Source: Candidatus Sumerlaeaceae bacterium
GTDB taxonomy: Bacteria > Sumerlaeota > Sumerlaeia > Sumerlaeales > Sumerlaeaceae
Assembly: GCA_026418615.1 (NCBI GenBank)
Contig: JAOAAY010000001.1
Coordinates: 1 to 64,000 of the forward strand
Direction: 5' to 3'
Length of the DNA stretch: 64,000 nt
Shown here: positions 1 through 8,734 of the stretch, in pieces
Numbering within the stretch: position 1 is the first letter of the stretch
Layout of the letters: every line of letters starts with the position of its first letter
Notes under the pieces: generated by a model
The model's input: only the letters and a program-made list of their open reading frames with translations
Told to the model about the DNA's origin: nothing
Databases searched by the model: none
Program-made: the position numbers and the translations under genes

Positions 1-759
1 CCGCTCCGAAATGGATACCGGCAGGAAAACGCGGGCGCCGTCCTCACCCTTGAACTCCCCGACCGTCGCGTCAAACTCCCTAACCGGCGCGGCGGATTCC
101 GGGTGAAAAGCCCGGTACGATTTCACTAGGAACCCTTGGTTCCCGGCAAGGACGATTCGGACAACATCCCGTCCGTCATTTTGCCAGGCCAGCACAATCG
201 TGCCGTCAGGCTCCTGGGTCGCACTCGCCTGCGACCATGCCTTCCGGAACTTCTCCAAATAGTCCTCCAGGCGCGTGGTCGAACCGAGCCCGTCGGCGTA
301 CTTGAGGATGTTTGCCCCGTAATTGTCGCGGTGGCCGGCGGCCTCAGGGGCTAGCGAGCGGTCGGCCAGATGAGCGATCTTCTGGAAAAGCCCCACCGTC
401 GGCCGCGCATGAGCGGCATAGTCGGGGTTTACAAGGAAGACACCTTGTTCGTTGCTATTGAGCGGCTGGGTGTCCCCCGTCTGAGTGTGATTGAACTCAA
501 AGCGCATCTGGTCGCCCTTGAGGGTCATGGTGCCAGTGGTGACCTTTTCGATGACCCCATCCCGGAGAGAATGTACTTGGGTGACCTGCGCGACATCGTA
601 GCGAAGCGTTTTTACTTGGGCAAGATTCGCTCGGTGCTGCTTGATAATGTTGTCGAGCAGTGCGGTGTCCGCGCCGTACGCAGATGACGGCACCAACGCG
701 GCCGCCAGCAGCGCAAGCGCCATAAGGGACATGAGGGCTTGCGTGGCGTTATGTTTCAT
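1..759 (-). CDS. LolA-like exported protein, 3' end outside window
   Basis: This reading frame stays open for 253 codons from an ATG at 759 down to the window edge, so the C-terminus is missing. Residues 1 to about 30 form a signal peptide: Lys at position 3, a Leu/Ala-rich core and a likely cut after SSAYGA. The mature start (LLDNIIKQHRANLAQVKTLRYDV) followed by alternating beta-strand-like segments resembles the LolA/outer-membrane-lipoprotein-sorting fold, which binds lipoprotein acyl chains in the periplasm. The start is supported by GGAG at 768-771, 8 bases upstream, inside the end of the pseudopilin gene. That gene's TGA is separated from this ATG by one base, so the two are probably translationally coupled. 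A second LolA-like gene lies at 57555. Family assignment is from overall pattern only; carrier function is inferred. Confidence 0.6.
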   Translation of the reverse strand, partial: MKHNATQALMSLMALALLAAALVPSSAYGADTALLDNIIKQHRANLAQVKTLRYDVAQVTQVHSLRDGVIEKVTTGTMTLKGDQMRFEFNHTQTGDTQPLNSNEQGVFLVNPDYAAHARPTVGLFQKIAHLADRSLAPEAAGHRDNYGANILKYADGLGSTTRLEDYLEKFRKAWSQASATQEPDGTIVLAWQNDGRDVVRIVLAGNQGFLVKSYRAFHPESAAPVREFDATVGEFKGEDGARVFLPVSISER

Positions 760-760
760 C

Positions 761-1414
761 TCAATGGCTCCCCAGAAGTTCCGGAATAGGCGGCAATGTC
801 TCCGGCAGCAGCCTCTGCCCTGCCCAGATGTTGCCAAATGAAATCAGTCCGTTCGTCGGATCATACGGCAGTTGTGCGCTGTTGGCGAAACCGTGGGAGA
901 AGGTTTGGTCCGGCCCGACCGAGGCCATGCGCCAGGGACCATAGTATGCGGCAGCCGCGGGCCAGAACTTCGAGGACTTGTCGCTGGCAGCGTAGGCCCC
1001 GATGTCTTGGTAGGTGTAGAGTCGCTCGCTGAGTGACGCTGCCTTGTTAGCAGTCATGAACGGGTCGAGCGTAAGAACGGAGTTAACATAAGTCACGGGT
1101 GTGGTGAGAACCTGACTTAGAATCCCGTGAACATGCTCCCCCTCGAGCACATCGAAGTAGGGGTCTCGGTAAAAGCGGAAGTTACGCATCCGCGGCACCT
1201 GACCACGGTCAACGGTGTAGGCCTCGATCGCAGTGGTGTACATGCGCAAGTCCGCTTTGACGCGGGAAACCTTGGCCCGAGTGGACGCTGCAAGATAGTT
1301 CTCCGCGGCGAGACCCGACAGCATCGCAAGGATACCCACGACGATCAGCAACTCGATCAGTGTGAACCCAGTCTGGTGAGTTTTCCGTCCATCATAGCGC
1401 GTGGGGCGAGACAT
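761..1414 (-). CDS. type II secretion/type IV pilus-like pseudopilin
   Basis: The 217-residue protein has a class III prepilin signature: a short basic leader, then GFTLIELLIVVGILAMLSG with Glu at +5 of the mature protein. Such proteins are cleaved and N-methylated by a prepilin peptidase and assembled into a periplasmic pseudopilus or surface fibre. The rest (Tyr-rich, about 170 residues) resembles the long pseudopilins of PVC/FCB-type bacteria more than GspG; it lacks the GspG calcium-site pattern. The start is placed at the ATG at 1414, which has GGGGAGG about 11 bases upstream; a longer ATG at 1450 has no ribosome-binding site. It overlaps the preceding gene by 23 bases and sits in a five-gene cluster. 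No secretion ATPase or prepilin peptidase is in the window. Confidence 0.8.
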   Translation of the reverse strand: MSRPTRYDGRKTHQTGFTLIELLIVVGILAMLSGLAAENYLAASTRAKVSRVKADLRMYTTAIEAYTVDRGQVPRMRNFRFYRDPYFDVLEGEHVHGILSQVLTTPVTYVNSVLTLDPFMTANKAASLSERLYTYQDIGAYAASDKSSKFWPAAAAYYGPWRMASVGPDQTFSHGFANSAQLPYDPTNGLISFGNIWAGQRLLPETLPPIPELLGSH

Positions 1415-2270
1415 GAGCCGTGCAACCTCCCCTTGTGGATGATGGAACAATGCGGACCGCGAGGCGGGGCGGCAACGGCACCGTCGGTTCCGATGTCAGT
1501 TCGTCGCAGTTGACGATGATAAGCCCAACCGGCCGCGAAAGAAGGCCGTGCGTGCGGACCCACCCCACGAATTCGTCCCATGGGGATGCCTCTGTACCGG
1601 CCGACTCTGGCTCGACGCAGAGATTGATGCAGCCCCGACTATCCACATGGGACCAATGCCGGGTTACGGTGCCATGAAGGTAGGTCTTCCGCTTCTCCGT
1701 CCTGCGACTTGACTCAGGCAAATCGACGAGTCTGGCAAGCCCGGAAGTACATCGGTCGACTTGGCAAAAGCGCACCGTCTCAACGCTGTCCAAGGCGACG
1801 ACCCCGTCGACCGTGCCCCAGTCGGAGATCAGCCAGCGAGTGTCGGGCGACTCAGGCTTGGCCGGCGACAACCAATAGGCTCCGCACGGCACACTCGTGT
1901 ATCCATACCCGTAAGCATTATCCACCTCAAGGCATTTCAAGAGCGTTGGAATGTCCGAATCTAGGGGACGTGAGGTGCTCGACGATGTTGAGCGAGTCAT
2001 GAGATCACCCTCGCGCTTCACCCACATATCGCCGCATTTCTCGTAGAGCGCCATCGGGGAGTTTCGGAACGGAACCTCGGTTTGCGCCTCGAAGGAACGC
2101 TCAGGACGCCGACCGATGACTAGCAGCCACATACGGTCGCGGGAGACGCCGGATCGCAAGTCTAACTCCGGCGATTGGAACCAAGGGATATGCGCCAGCG
2201 CAATCGGCAACGCAATTGCGGCCGCAAACGCGCAAGCGAGAATTGCGAGGGATAAGCGTGAGAGGATCAC
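1392..2270 (-). CDS. exported cysteine-rich protein of unknown function
   Basis: I do not recognise this 292-residue protein. Residues 1-30 are a hydrophobic signal or anchor (MILSRLSLAILACAFAAAIA). The remainder is hydrophilic with about nine cysteines, including closely spaced pairs (FCQVDRC, GCINLC), suggesting a disulfide-bonded periplasmic or surface domain. The start is GTG, sharing its bases with the TGA of the upstream gene (GTGA, 2267-2270), and is preceded by a purine-rich GGGAGGGGGA. The 3' end overlaps the pseudopilin start by 23 bases. The position between a small membrane protein and a pseudopilin suggests a role with the pseudopilin; this is context only. Confidence 0.65.
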   Translation of the reverse strand: MILSRLSLAILACAFAAAIALPIALAHIPWFQSPELDLRSGVSRDRMWLLVIGRRPERSFEAQTEVPFRNSPMALYEKCGDMWVKREGDLMTRSTSSSTSRPLDSDIPTLLKCLEVDNAYGYGYTSVPCGAYWLSPAKPESPDTRWLISDWGTVDGVVALDSVETVRFCQVDRCTSGLARLVDLPESSRRTEKRKTYLHGTVTRHWSHVDSRGCINLCVEPESAGTEASPWDEFVGWVRTHGLLSRPVGLIIVNCDELTSEPTVPLPPRLAVRIVPSSTRGGCTAHVSPHAL

Positions 2271-2476
2271 GAGAGGTCCCCCTCCCTAGTGACCGCAGAA
2301 TCATCCGGGGTAACAACGGGTGCTGGCGTTGCCGCTGACGATTCCAACCGTTGCCGGCGTGACCTCAGATGGGCGATCACGCGACGCAAGACGAGTAGTA
2401 GAACCACCAAGCAAGCGGAAATTTGCCATATGCGCCTCGGCACAGCCGTGGGATCATACAACTGCATGTCGGCCAA
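2267..2476 (-). CDS. small single-span membrane protein
   Basis: The 69-residue product has one strongly hydrophobic segment at about residues 18-35 (ISACLVVLLLVLRRVIA), a basic stretch after it (HLRSRRQR) that predicts a cytoplasmic tail, and an Ala/Pro/Thr-rich end. A TTG start is chosen because GGAGGAG at 2485-2491 lies 8 bases upstream; the in-frame ATG nine bases later would be too far from it. It is 29 bases downstream of the preceding small gene and overlaps the next gene by 4 bases. No known family is recognised. Confidence 0.55.
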   Translation of the reverse strand: MADMQLYDPTAVPRRIWQISACLVVLLLVLRRVIAHLRSRRQRLESSAATPAPVVTPDDSAVTREGDLS

Positions 2477-2505
2477 TTTCTTGACTCCTCCGACAAGAGC
2501 CTGAA

Positions 2506-2844
2506 TTAAAACAGACCCGCCGACCGGCTAATCAGTAGCCGGGGCCGAAGTGGGTTCTTGGCGGGAATCGCAGAGGCCCATTGGCAACGCGCCTGCTCGA
2601 ACGCCCCCGCCGCCTCCAGCGCGCGCTCCGAATCCAGCAGCGCCCGCGCCTCTGCCAGCGTCTGGCTTGGCCCCGGTCCCACGGCCGTCAGAACGCACAG
2701 CGCCCCCACGACCGCGCCCGCCCGACAACCGGTATGGCGCCAGCGCGCCGGCAAACCATCTGGGAACAAACGAGTGAGTGAATGACCGACATAACCTGCG
2801 CCGTCTTCACGACCAACGGAAAAACCCATGAACCGTGCCACCAT
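2506..2844 (-). CDS. small putative membrane protein, first gene of the left cluster
   Basis: The 112-residue product has one probable membrane span near residue 45 (AGAVVGALCVLTAVGPG) followed by an Ala/Glu-rich helix (residues 58-85) like a single TPR-type helix pair. The ATG at 2844 has GGGGAG 7 bases upstream, which is the main reason for accepting it and rejecting the longer TTG start at 2979. It begins the minus-strand cluster that continues through the pseudopilin. No family is recognised, and the N-terminal 30 residues have unusual composition, so the gene could be shorter or not real. Confidence 0.4.
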   Translation of the reverse strand: MVARFMGFSVGREDGAGYVGHSLTRLFPDGLPARWRHTGCRAGAVVGALCVLTAVGPGPSQTLAEARALLDSERALEAAGAFEQARCQWASAIPAKNPLRPRLLISRSAGLF

Positions 2845-3540
2845 GAGCACGCTCCCCGAGCAAATGATTTTTACGACCACGACCTTGACCTTAGGACTCC
2901 TGCCTCGCCCGCTTCCCCCAACAGGGGGATTCGTGATGCTGGTCGCCCACATGATGCTGGTTACCCAACATTGCAACAAGGGTCAACAAAAAAACGACAT
3001 CCTTGTCATCTTATTTCGCCGTCCGCCAGTCACCGTAGACTTCCTTCCCGCTGCACCCGGTCCCCCGGCTGTGTCAGTCGGTCGAGGAGAAAATGCCGGT
3101 CCCTGCCGCGACAGGTTGGTGCGCGCTGGGCGGCAAGCCTGGCTGTCCGCGGGCGGTACAGCAGCATGGCGGCCGCACTCCACGGATGCCAGTCGTCAAG
3201 GGTCTGCCATCTGCCACCCCATCCCACTTCTTTCCCGCCGCGCATCAAAGCCCGCTCCCATCCGCCCAACCCTTCGCTGGTTTTTCGCTCGTTGTACGCG
3301 CCTTGTCTTCGGCATGCACGCATTTCCCACAAGCGGGATACGCAGGTTGGCCCCAGTTACCGGAAGTCCGACCCTGAAGGTGACATAAGGTGAGGGGTTC
3401 GGGTGCAGACAAACAAAAGCGGTTTAACCGCGAAGACTCACATGGGGGAGCGATGATGGGAAAGCCAGACTCCGGCAGGGGGGCGGCCAAGATTTGCGTT
3501 GCCATCGGGGTCGGCGAGCGGCGATGGGTCTGCTCCTGAG
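2845..3540. other. 696-bp region with no recognised gene
   Basis: This lies between the divergent left cluster and the membrane/spermidine-synthase fusion. Open frames occur on both strands, but their translations are Arg/Pro/Ser-rich, without domains or ribosome-binding sites. Visible items are a TTGACC-like -35 element on the minus strand (2981-2986) without a good -10, two imperfect tandem copies of TGATGCTGGT with flanking bases (about 2933-2971), and a short palindrome at 3419-3431. It probably carries promoters for both flanking units. Confidence 0.4.
3419..3431. promoter_or_regulatory. palindrome, possible operator
   Basis: GCGGTTTAACCGC has two perfect 6-base arms around one central T, 110 bases upstream of the ATG at 3541. 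Its size suits a dimeric regulator or a chance palindrome. No regulator gene is adjacent. Confidence 0.2.
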
Positions 3541-6474
3541 ATGAGCAACCGCCGCCATACTCCTGCCCGGCCAGCCGCGCTGTTGGCCGCGGTGTTTTTG
3601 CTTTTTCTGGCCACAGGTGCCAGCGGCCTGATCTATCAGGTGGTCTGGCAGCGCTATTTGCTCAATGTGTTCGGGGCCACGATTTACTCCATCAGCACCG
3701 TGCTGTCGGCCTTCATGGGTGGTCTGGCGCTGGGCAGTTACCTGATGGGCTTGGCCACGGCTCGGCTACGGCGTCCGCTGCTGGTGTACGGCGTGCTGGA
3801 AATTATCGTCGGTGCGGCCGCGCTCGCGGTGCCGTGGATGCTGGGCCTGCTCGATCCGCTGTTTCGGACTTTGTACCAAAACTTCGGGTCAAACTTTTAC
3901 GCGTTCTCGCTGCTGCGGTTCGCGCTGATTTTTCTCATTCTGCTGGTCCCGACTACCATGATGGGCGCGACGCTGCCGCTGCTGGCGCACTTTATGTCGC
4001 CGCGCGGCGCGGGCGCGGGGCTGCGCGTGGGGCTGCTCTACGCGCTCAATACGACCGGCGCCGTGACGGGCACCTTTGTATGCGGGTTTTATTTGATCCG
4101 CCTGTTTGGGGTTTCCCGGACGGTCATGGTAGCGGCGGCGATCAATGTGCTCGCGGGCCTGCTGGCCGCAGTGTTATCGTCGCGGCTTGAAGGGCGAGGC
4201 ACGCCGGAGGACAAACCTGTGGCCGATCCCGGTGCCGGCGCGCGGGTCGCAGAACCGAGGCGCGGCGTGATGCTCGTCCTCGCAGCCTACACGGTGTCGG
4301 GCTTTGCCGCGCTGGGCCTCGAGGTGGCCTGGACGCGCGGGCTCGTCTTCACCTTCGACCTGCTTAAGAACACAACCTACGCTTTTACCGCGATGCTGAC
4401 GACCTTCCTCGTGGGGGTGGCGCTGGGCAGCGCCGTGATGACGCCGTTCGCAGACCGCGTCCGCAAGCCCCTGCGCGCCTTTGCGGCCATGCAGGTGCTG
4501 GTGGGGCTGGCCTCTGTTTTCTCCGTGTTCATGCTTTATTATGTTTGCTACGGTCTGGGTGAGAACTGGGTTCGGGACTTCGACAACAGCAGTCAGGGGA
4601 TTCGGTGGGCGGCGGCGGTGGCTGTGGTGTTTTTGCGGACAGCGGGCGCTATGCTGCTGCCGACCTTCTGTATGGGGCTGGCTTTCCCGCTGGCGGTGCG
4701 GGCCGTGGTGGCCGAGGGCGGCTCGCCGGGGCGCGATGTGGGGCGCCTTTATGCGCTGAACACGGTGGGGGCTATCATCGGGTCGTTTCTTGCGGGGTTT
4801 GTGCTCCTGCCGGTGCTGGGGATTGCGTGGACGATCATTTTCCTCGGCGCGGCGCAGATGACGGCGGGCGCACTGGTTTACTGGTTCGCGGGCGACGCCA
4901 CGCCCGGTCAGCGGTGGGCTGTGGCAGCGGTCAGCGTCGCTGCGATCGTGGTGGCGGCCCTCCGGCTACCCGCGGATGCCCGCTTCCACCGCGACACACG
5001 GCTTGAGCGCGTCGTCTTTTACAAGGAGGGGCCGCTGGCCACGGTCTCCGTGGCGCAGAACACACTCGGCCATCGCACCATTTATGTGGACAATGTGGGC
5101 GTCGCGGGCACCGACCCCATGCTGCTAACCGACCAGAAAAGCCTCGCCCATGTGCCGATGGTGCTGCTGCGCCAGCCCAAGAGCGCGCTGACCGTGGGAT
5201 TTGGCAGCGGCGGCGCCAGTTATTCCTACACCCTTTATCCGGAATTGGAGCGCATTCATTGCGTGGAGATCACCCGGACGGTCATTGAGGCCTCGCCATG
5301 GCTCGTCGACTCACACAAAAATGTCGTGATGCACCGCGATGCCTATCGGGCGCAGACAGGGCGCGAACCCCAAGGGCTTCCGCTATGGGACGACGGTGGC
5401 GCCAGCGGGTGGTTGAAAAGCGATCCGCGATATCGCATCATTCTCGACGACGCGCGGAGTTACCTGCGTTTCACGGGAACCAAGTACGACATCATCGCCA
5501 CCGATTGCACCGACCTGCGGTACAAGTCCAATGCAAATCTGTACGACCTTGAGTATTTCGAGATCTGCCGCGACCATATCACGGAGGACGGCATGGTCGT
5601 GGTGTGGATGCCGCTGGCGGGACTCTCGCCGGAGGCCATGCGGGTTGCCGTGCGGACCTTCCAGCGCGTCTTCCCCAACACCGAAGTATTTTACATGAAC
5701 AACGAGCCGACGCATTACATCCTGCTGTTGGGCACACGCGAGCCGCTGAAGGTGGACGCGGCGCTCATGGCGGAGCGCATGTCGCGCCCCGAGGTGGCGG
5801 CGGACCTGCGCGAGATCCACCTCGATCAGCCGGAGAAAATGCTGTCGTGTTTTGTCACCGGGCGCGAGGCGCTTGCGGGACTCCTCAAGGGCGACATCCT
5901 CAACACTCCGGACAACCCTTATCTGGAGTTCGAGTCGCCGCGTTACGGGTACGGCGATGCGCCTCTGCTGGACAACCTCGACGCGCTGTTCGGCGTGCGC
6001 GAGGATCCGGCGCGCCTCGTGGCGGACGGCACCGCCCGTCCGGAATTCATGGAGAGCCTGAAAAAGTATTACGAGGCGGCACCGTGGATCATCCGCGGCC
6101 ATCGCCACTACCGCGAGATGGAACTGGTGCAGGCCTGCGAGGCCTACATGCAGGCGCTCGCTGTCAACCCCGCTGACCGCTCAGTTCGGTATTTGCTTGG
6201 ATTCGAAGAGTTGCGGCGGCGCGTGCGCGGCCAGCCGATGGATGCTTGGGGGCGTTTCCACCTCGCGCACCTGATGGCCATGCAGCAGCGCGATTCCGAG
6301 GCGGTGACGCTGTTCAATGATTTCTTACGCGTGGCGGCGGCACCGGAGTCCACGGGCGCCGACCCCGACATGGTGCGCCGGGCGCGAGAGGAACTGGCCA
6401 GCATTTACGAGCGCAACGGCCAGCCGGACCGGGCCGAGCAACAACGCCGCCTTGCCGCGCAGGTGAAGCCGTGA
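3541..6474 (+). CDS. fused multi-span membrane / spermidine-synthase-like / TPR protein
   Basis: The N-terminal 470 residues hold many transmembrane helices in two related halves; compare SGLIYQVVWQR near residue 30 with SGFAALGLEVAWTR near 255. The middle carries a Rossmann methyltransferase-type fold as in polyamine aminopropyltransferases: the SAM-loop VGFGSGGASYSY at about residues 552-563, then ILDDARSYL and DIIATDCTD near 640-660. The C-terminus (about 860-977) is helical with TPR-like repeats. Such fused MFS/spermidine-synthase proteins are widespread in environmental bacteria and their substrate is unknown. The ATG at 3541 is chosen because family similarity starts just after it; an upstream TTG at 3499 would add 14 residues. 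It overlaps the next gene by 4 bases. Aminopropyl transfer is inferred, not shown. Confidence 0.85.
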   Translation: MSNRRHTPARPAALLAAVFLLFLATGASGLIYQVVWQRYLLNVFGATIYSISTVLSAFMGGLALGSYLMGLATARLRRPLLVYGVLEIIVGAAALAVPWMLGLLDPLFRTLYQNFGSNFYAFSLLRFALIFLILLVPTTMMGATLPLLAHFMSPRGAGAGLRVGLLYALNTTGAVTGTFVCGFYLIRLFGVSRTVMVAAAINVLAGLLAAVLSSRLEGRGTPEDKPVADPGAGARVAEPRRGVMLVLAAYTVSGFAALGLEVAWTRGLVFTFDLLKNTTYAFTAMLTTFLVGVALGSAVMTPFADRVRKPLRAFAAMQVLVGLASVFSVFMLYYVCYGLGENWVRDFDNSSQGIRWAAAVAVVFLRTAGAMLLPTFCMGLAFPLAVRAVVAEGGSPGRDVGRLYALNTVGAIIGSFLAGFVLLPVLGIAWTIIFLGAAQMTAGALVYWFAGDATPGQRWAVAAVSVAAIVVAALRLPADARFHRDTRLERVVFYKEGPLATVSVAQNTLGHRTIYVDNVGVAGTDPMLLTDQKSLAHVPMVLLRQPKSALTVGFGSGGASYSYTLYPELERIHCVEITRTVIEASPWLVDSHKNVVMHRDAYRAQTGREPQGLPLWDDGGASGWLKSDPRYRIILDDARSYLRFTGTKYDIIATDCTDLRYKSNANLYDLEYFEICRDHITEDGMVVVWMPLAGLSPEAMRVAVRTFQRVFPNTEVFYMNNEPTHYILLLGTREPLKVDAALMAERMSRPEVAADLREIHLDQPEKMLSCFVTGREALAGLLKGDILNTPDNPYLEFESPRYGYGDAPLLDNLDALFGVREDPARLVADGTARPEFMESLKKYYEAAPWIIRGHRHYREMELVQACEAYMQALAVNPADRSVRYLLGFEELRRRVRGQPMDAWGRFHLAHLMAMQQRDSEAVTLFNDFLRVAAAPESTGADPDMVRRAREELASIYERNGQPDRAEQQRRLAAQVKP

Positions 6475-7589
6475 GACTCTCACGGCGGGCCGCGTTGGCG
6501 GCACTCGCGCTCGGACTGACTGGCTTGCCGGCCTTGGCGCAAATGCCGTGGCGGCGCGGGCGCGAGCCTCAGAAACTTGCGGTGCCATCCATGATTGTGT
6601 TGGACGCGCATGAGGACACGCTGCGGCGCGTCCTGGATCGGGGAGACCAATTGGGCGAACGCCTTGCGGATGGGCAGGGCGACATCGCCGCATGGCGCGC
6701 AGGCGGCGTAAACGCCGTTTGGTTTGCAGCCTGGGTGAATCCGACCAAGTATCGCGGAGAGGCGGCTACGCAGCGCGCGCTGCGGCTGTTAGGCGCGCTG
6801 CGCGATCAGGCGCGGATGTACCCGCAGCATATCGCCTTATGCGACACGGCCGCGGAGGTGCGAGCCGCTGTGCGGGACGGCAGGATCGCCGCGCTGGCAG
6901 CCGTCGAGGGCGGCATCGCCATCAACAACGACCTGTCCCTCATCGCGCGGTTTCGCGACCTCGGCGTGCGCCGGATGAATCTGACTTGGAAAGGCAACCT
7001 CGATTGGGCCGGTTCATCCCAACCCCTGCCCAGCGGCGCACTCCCCTACAGTCCCAACAAAGGCTTGAGCGATTTCGGGCGCGAGGTGGTTCGCGAAATG
7101 AACCGCGTCGGCATGGTCGTGGATCTCAGCCACTGCTCCGATCAAACCTTTTTCGATACCCTTGCCGTGTCGTCACGGCCCGTCATCGTCTCGCACAGCA
7201 ACGCCCGGGCGCTCGCCGATCACCCCCGGAATGTGACTGACGACATGCTGCGGGCCCTGCGCGACAACCGCGGAGTCATCGGAGTCAACTTTTACCGGGA
7301 GTATCTGAAACCGCGCAGCGTGCGCGGGCGCCTGCTGACACCCACGGTCGAGACGGTGCTCGACCATATTGACCACATCGTGAGGGTGACTGGCGGAACG
7401 GATTATGTCGGCATCGGTAGCGACTGGGACGGCGACATCCAACCCGCTCTGGGACTGGAGACCGCCGCGCAAATGCCCGCGCTTCTGGCCGGCCTCGAGC
7501 GCAGGGGCTACTCCGCCGACGACATTCGCAAAATCGCCGGCGAAAACTTTTTGCGAGTGTTAGAGGCGAGCGAATCGCCGGTGCCCTGA
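6471..7589 (+). CDS. M19 family (renal-type) membrane dipeptidase
   Basis: This is a zinc dipeptidase of peptidase family M19, which hydrolyses dipeptides, often with a D-residue. The 372-residue protein starts with an export signal containing SRR and a hydrophobic core (residues 1-23), possibly Tat-dependent. Metal ligands are visible in DAHED (His47, Asp49), in AAVEGG (bridging Glu), in LSHCSD and VSHSNARAL (His residues), and in IGSDWDGD near the C-terminus. The GTG start lies within GTGA, overlapping the previous stop, so translation is likely coupled to the membrane/spermidine-synthase gene. A periplasmic role in peptide or murein-peptide turnover is inferred. Confidence 0.9.
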   Translation: MRLSRRAALAALALGLTGLPALAQMPWRRGREPQKLAVPSMIVLDAHEDTLRRVLDRGDQLGERLADGQGDIAAWRAGGVNAVWFAAWVNPTKYRGEAATQRALRLLGALRDQARMYPQHIALCDTAAEVRAAVRDGRIAALAAVEGGIAINNDLSLIARFRDLGVRRMNLTWKGNLDWAGSSQPLPSGALPYSPNKGLSDFGREVVREMNRVGMVVDLSHCSDQTFFDTLAVSSRPVIVSHSNARALADHPRNVTDDMLRALRDNRGVIGVNFYREYLKPRSVRGRLLTPTVETVLDHIDHIVRVTGGTDYVGIGSDWDGDIQPALGLETAAQMPALLAGLERRGYSADDIRKIAGENFLRVLEASESPVP

Positions 7590-7772
7590 CCCCCCAATTT
7601 TCCCTTGCGGGTGTGTCACTCAGCCCGACGATGCCTGCGGTTTTTCGATTGGCTGCAAAATAGGACCAAGTTTGTGAAAATTTTCCCAATGCAACCAAGG
7701 TAAGCAGACGCTGATGATCACAGCACGATTGCACCGAGACAACTCTGTCTGGCTGGGGAGAGTGGCGCAGCC

Positions 7773-8165
7773 GTGACCCTGTCGCTTATTCTCTATACAT
7801 TGGTCGTTGTGGCCACGGCGCTCGTCACCATCGTTCTGAGTGCCCTGTTGGGCCGTGCGCGCCGAAACTATCACAAAGACATGGCCTACGAATCGGGCAT
7901 AGTGCCGACGGGCGACGCGCGCTTGAGAATGTCCATCCCCTATTATCTCGTGGCCATCATGTTTATCCTGTTTGATGTGGAAATCCTTTTTCTGTACCCG
8001 TATGCCGCGGTAGCCCGTGATCTGGGGTGGCTTGGACTGCTCAAGGCTATGGTGTTTATCGCGTTTGTGTTTGCTGGTTTGGCTTATGTTTGGCTTCGTG
8101 GAGGCCTGATTTGGCGCCATCTTTCGAAAACAGCATCCGGCAGTCTTTCGTCTTCGCAAAACTGA
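7773..8165 (+). CDS. nuoA: NADH-quinone oxidoreductase subunit A
   Basis: This is a membrane subunit of complex I at the interface of the membrane and peripheral arms. The 130-residue protein has three transmembrane helices and the family core [20 protein letters not shown] followed by [13 protein letters not shown], which includes the acidic FDVE in helix 2. The start is GTG, with GGGGAG about 12 bases upstream. It is the first gene of a co-directional nuoA-N run; the 183 bases upstream are AT-richer than the surroundings and presumably hold the promoter, but I could not assign -35/-10 boxes. The 3' end overlaps nuoB by 55 bases. Confidence 0.96.
   Translation: MTLSLILYTLVVVATALVTIVLSALLGRARRNYHKDMAYESGIVPTGDARLRMSIPYYLVAIMFILFDVEILFLYPYAAVARDLGWLGLLKAMVFIAFVFAGLAYVWLRGGLIWRHLSKTASGSLSSSQN
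8100..8104 (+). promoter_or_regulatory. ribosome-binding site that fixes the nuoB TTG start
   Basis: GGAGG inside the nuoA coding region lies 6 bases before TTG at 8111. It is the only good site near the expected NuoB N-terminus and gives a protein of normal length; a start further upstream would lie deep inside nuoA. Confidence 0.7.
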
Positions 8166-8734
8166 ACGACCTGGTGAACTGGGGCCGGAAGTACTCGATC
8201 TGGCCGTTCAACTTCGGTCTGAGTTGCTGTTATGTGGAGATGATGACCGCTTTCACTTCGAAGTACGATGTGTCGCGCTTCGGTGCGGAGGTGCTTCGCG
8301 GTACGCCTCGCGAGGCCGACCTGATGGTGATCGCAGGTACGGTCTTCAAAAAAATGGCACCATCCATCGTTCGGCTCTATCAGCAGTTGATGGAGCCCAA
8401 ATGGGTCATTTCGATGGGCGCATGTGCGAACTCTGGGGGCATGTATGATATTTACAGCGTGGTTCAAGGGGTAGATACGCTGCTCCCCGTGGATGTTTAC
8501 ATCCCCGGATGCCCGCCACGGCCCGAAGCATTCCTTGAAGGGCTTCTGCTGCTTCAGGAGCAGGTTGGCAAGACGCGCCAGCGGCCGCTAGGGCTCGTGA
8601 TTGAAGACAAGGGTGCCCCCGGCGGCTGCCGACCGGCTGGTCCCGACCTGCCATACTCGCGCGCGGCGGCGGGCACGAGCGCGGCGGTTCAAATTGCCGG
8701 ACCGGTACTCCCCCATGGCGGTTCCGAGCGATGA
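8111..8734 (+). CDS. nuoB: NADH-quinone oxidoreductase subunit B
   Basis: This subunit carries the [4Fe-4S] cluster N2 that hands electrons to quinone. The four ligands are present: adjacent Cys39-Cys40 in [10 protein letters not shown], Cys105 in [10 protein letters not shown] and Cys134 in [10 protein letters not shown]. The 207-residue length includes a Pro/Gly-rich C-terminal tail of about 45 residues after the conserved core. The TTG start is set by GGAGG at 8100-8104. It overlaps nuoA by 55 bases and nuoCD by 4 bases (ATGA). Confidence 0.96.
   Translation: MAPSFENSIRQSFVFAKLNDLVNWGRKYSIWPFNFGLSCCYVEMMTAFTSKYDVSRFGAEVLRGTPREADLMVIAGTVFKKMAPSIVRLYQQLMEPKWVISMGACANSGGMYDIYSVVQGVDTLLPVDVYIPGCPPRPEAFLEGLLLLQEQVGKTRQRPLGLVIEDKGAPGGCRPAGPDLPYSRAAAGTSAAVQIAGPVLPHGGSER

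Noticed and set aside
2782-3393. Plus-strand frames in the empty region
   Set aside because: Arg/Pro/Ser-rich translations, no start signal, no domains.
8111-8734. Frameshift or fusion at the C-terminus of nuoB
   Set aside because: The Pro/Gly-rich tail is unusual, but the frame is continuous to the ATGA overlap with nuoCD, and tails of this kind occur in other NuoB proteins.
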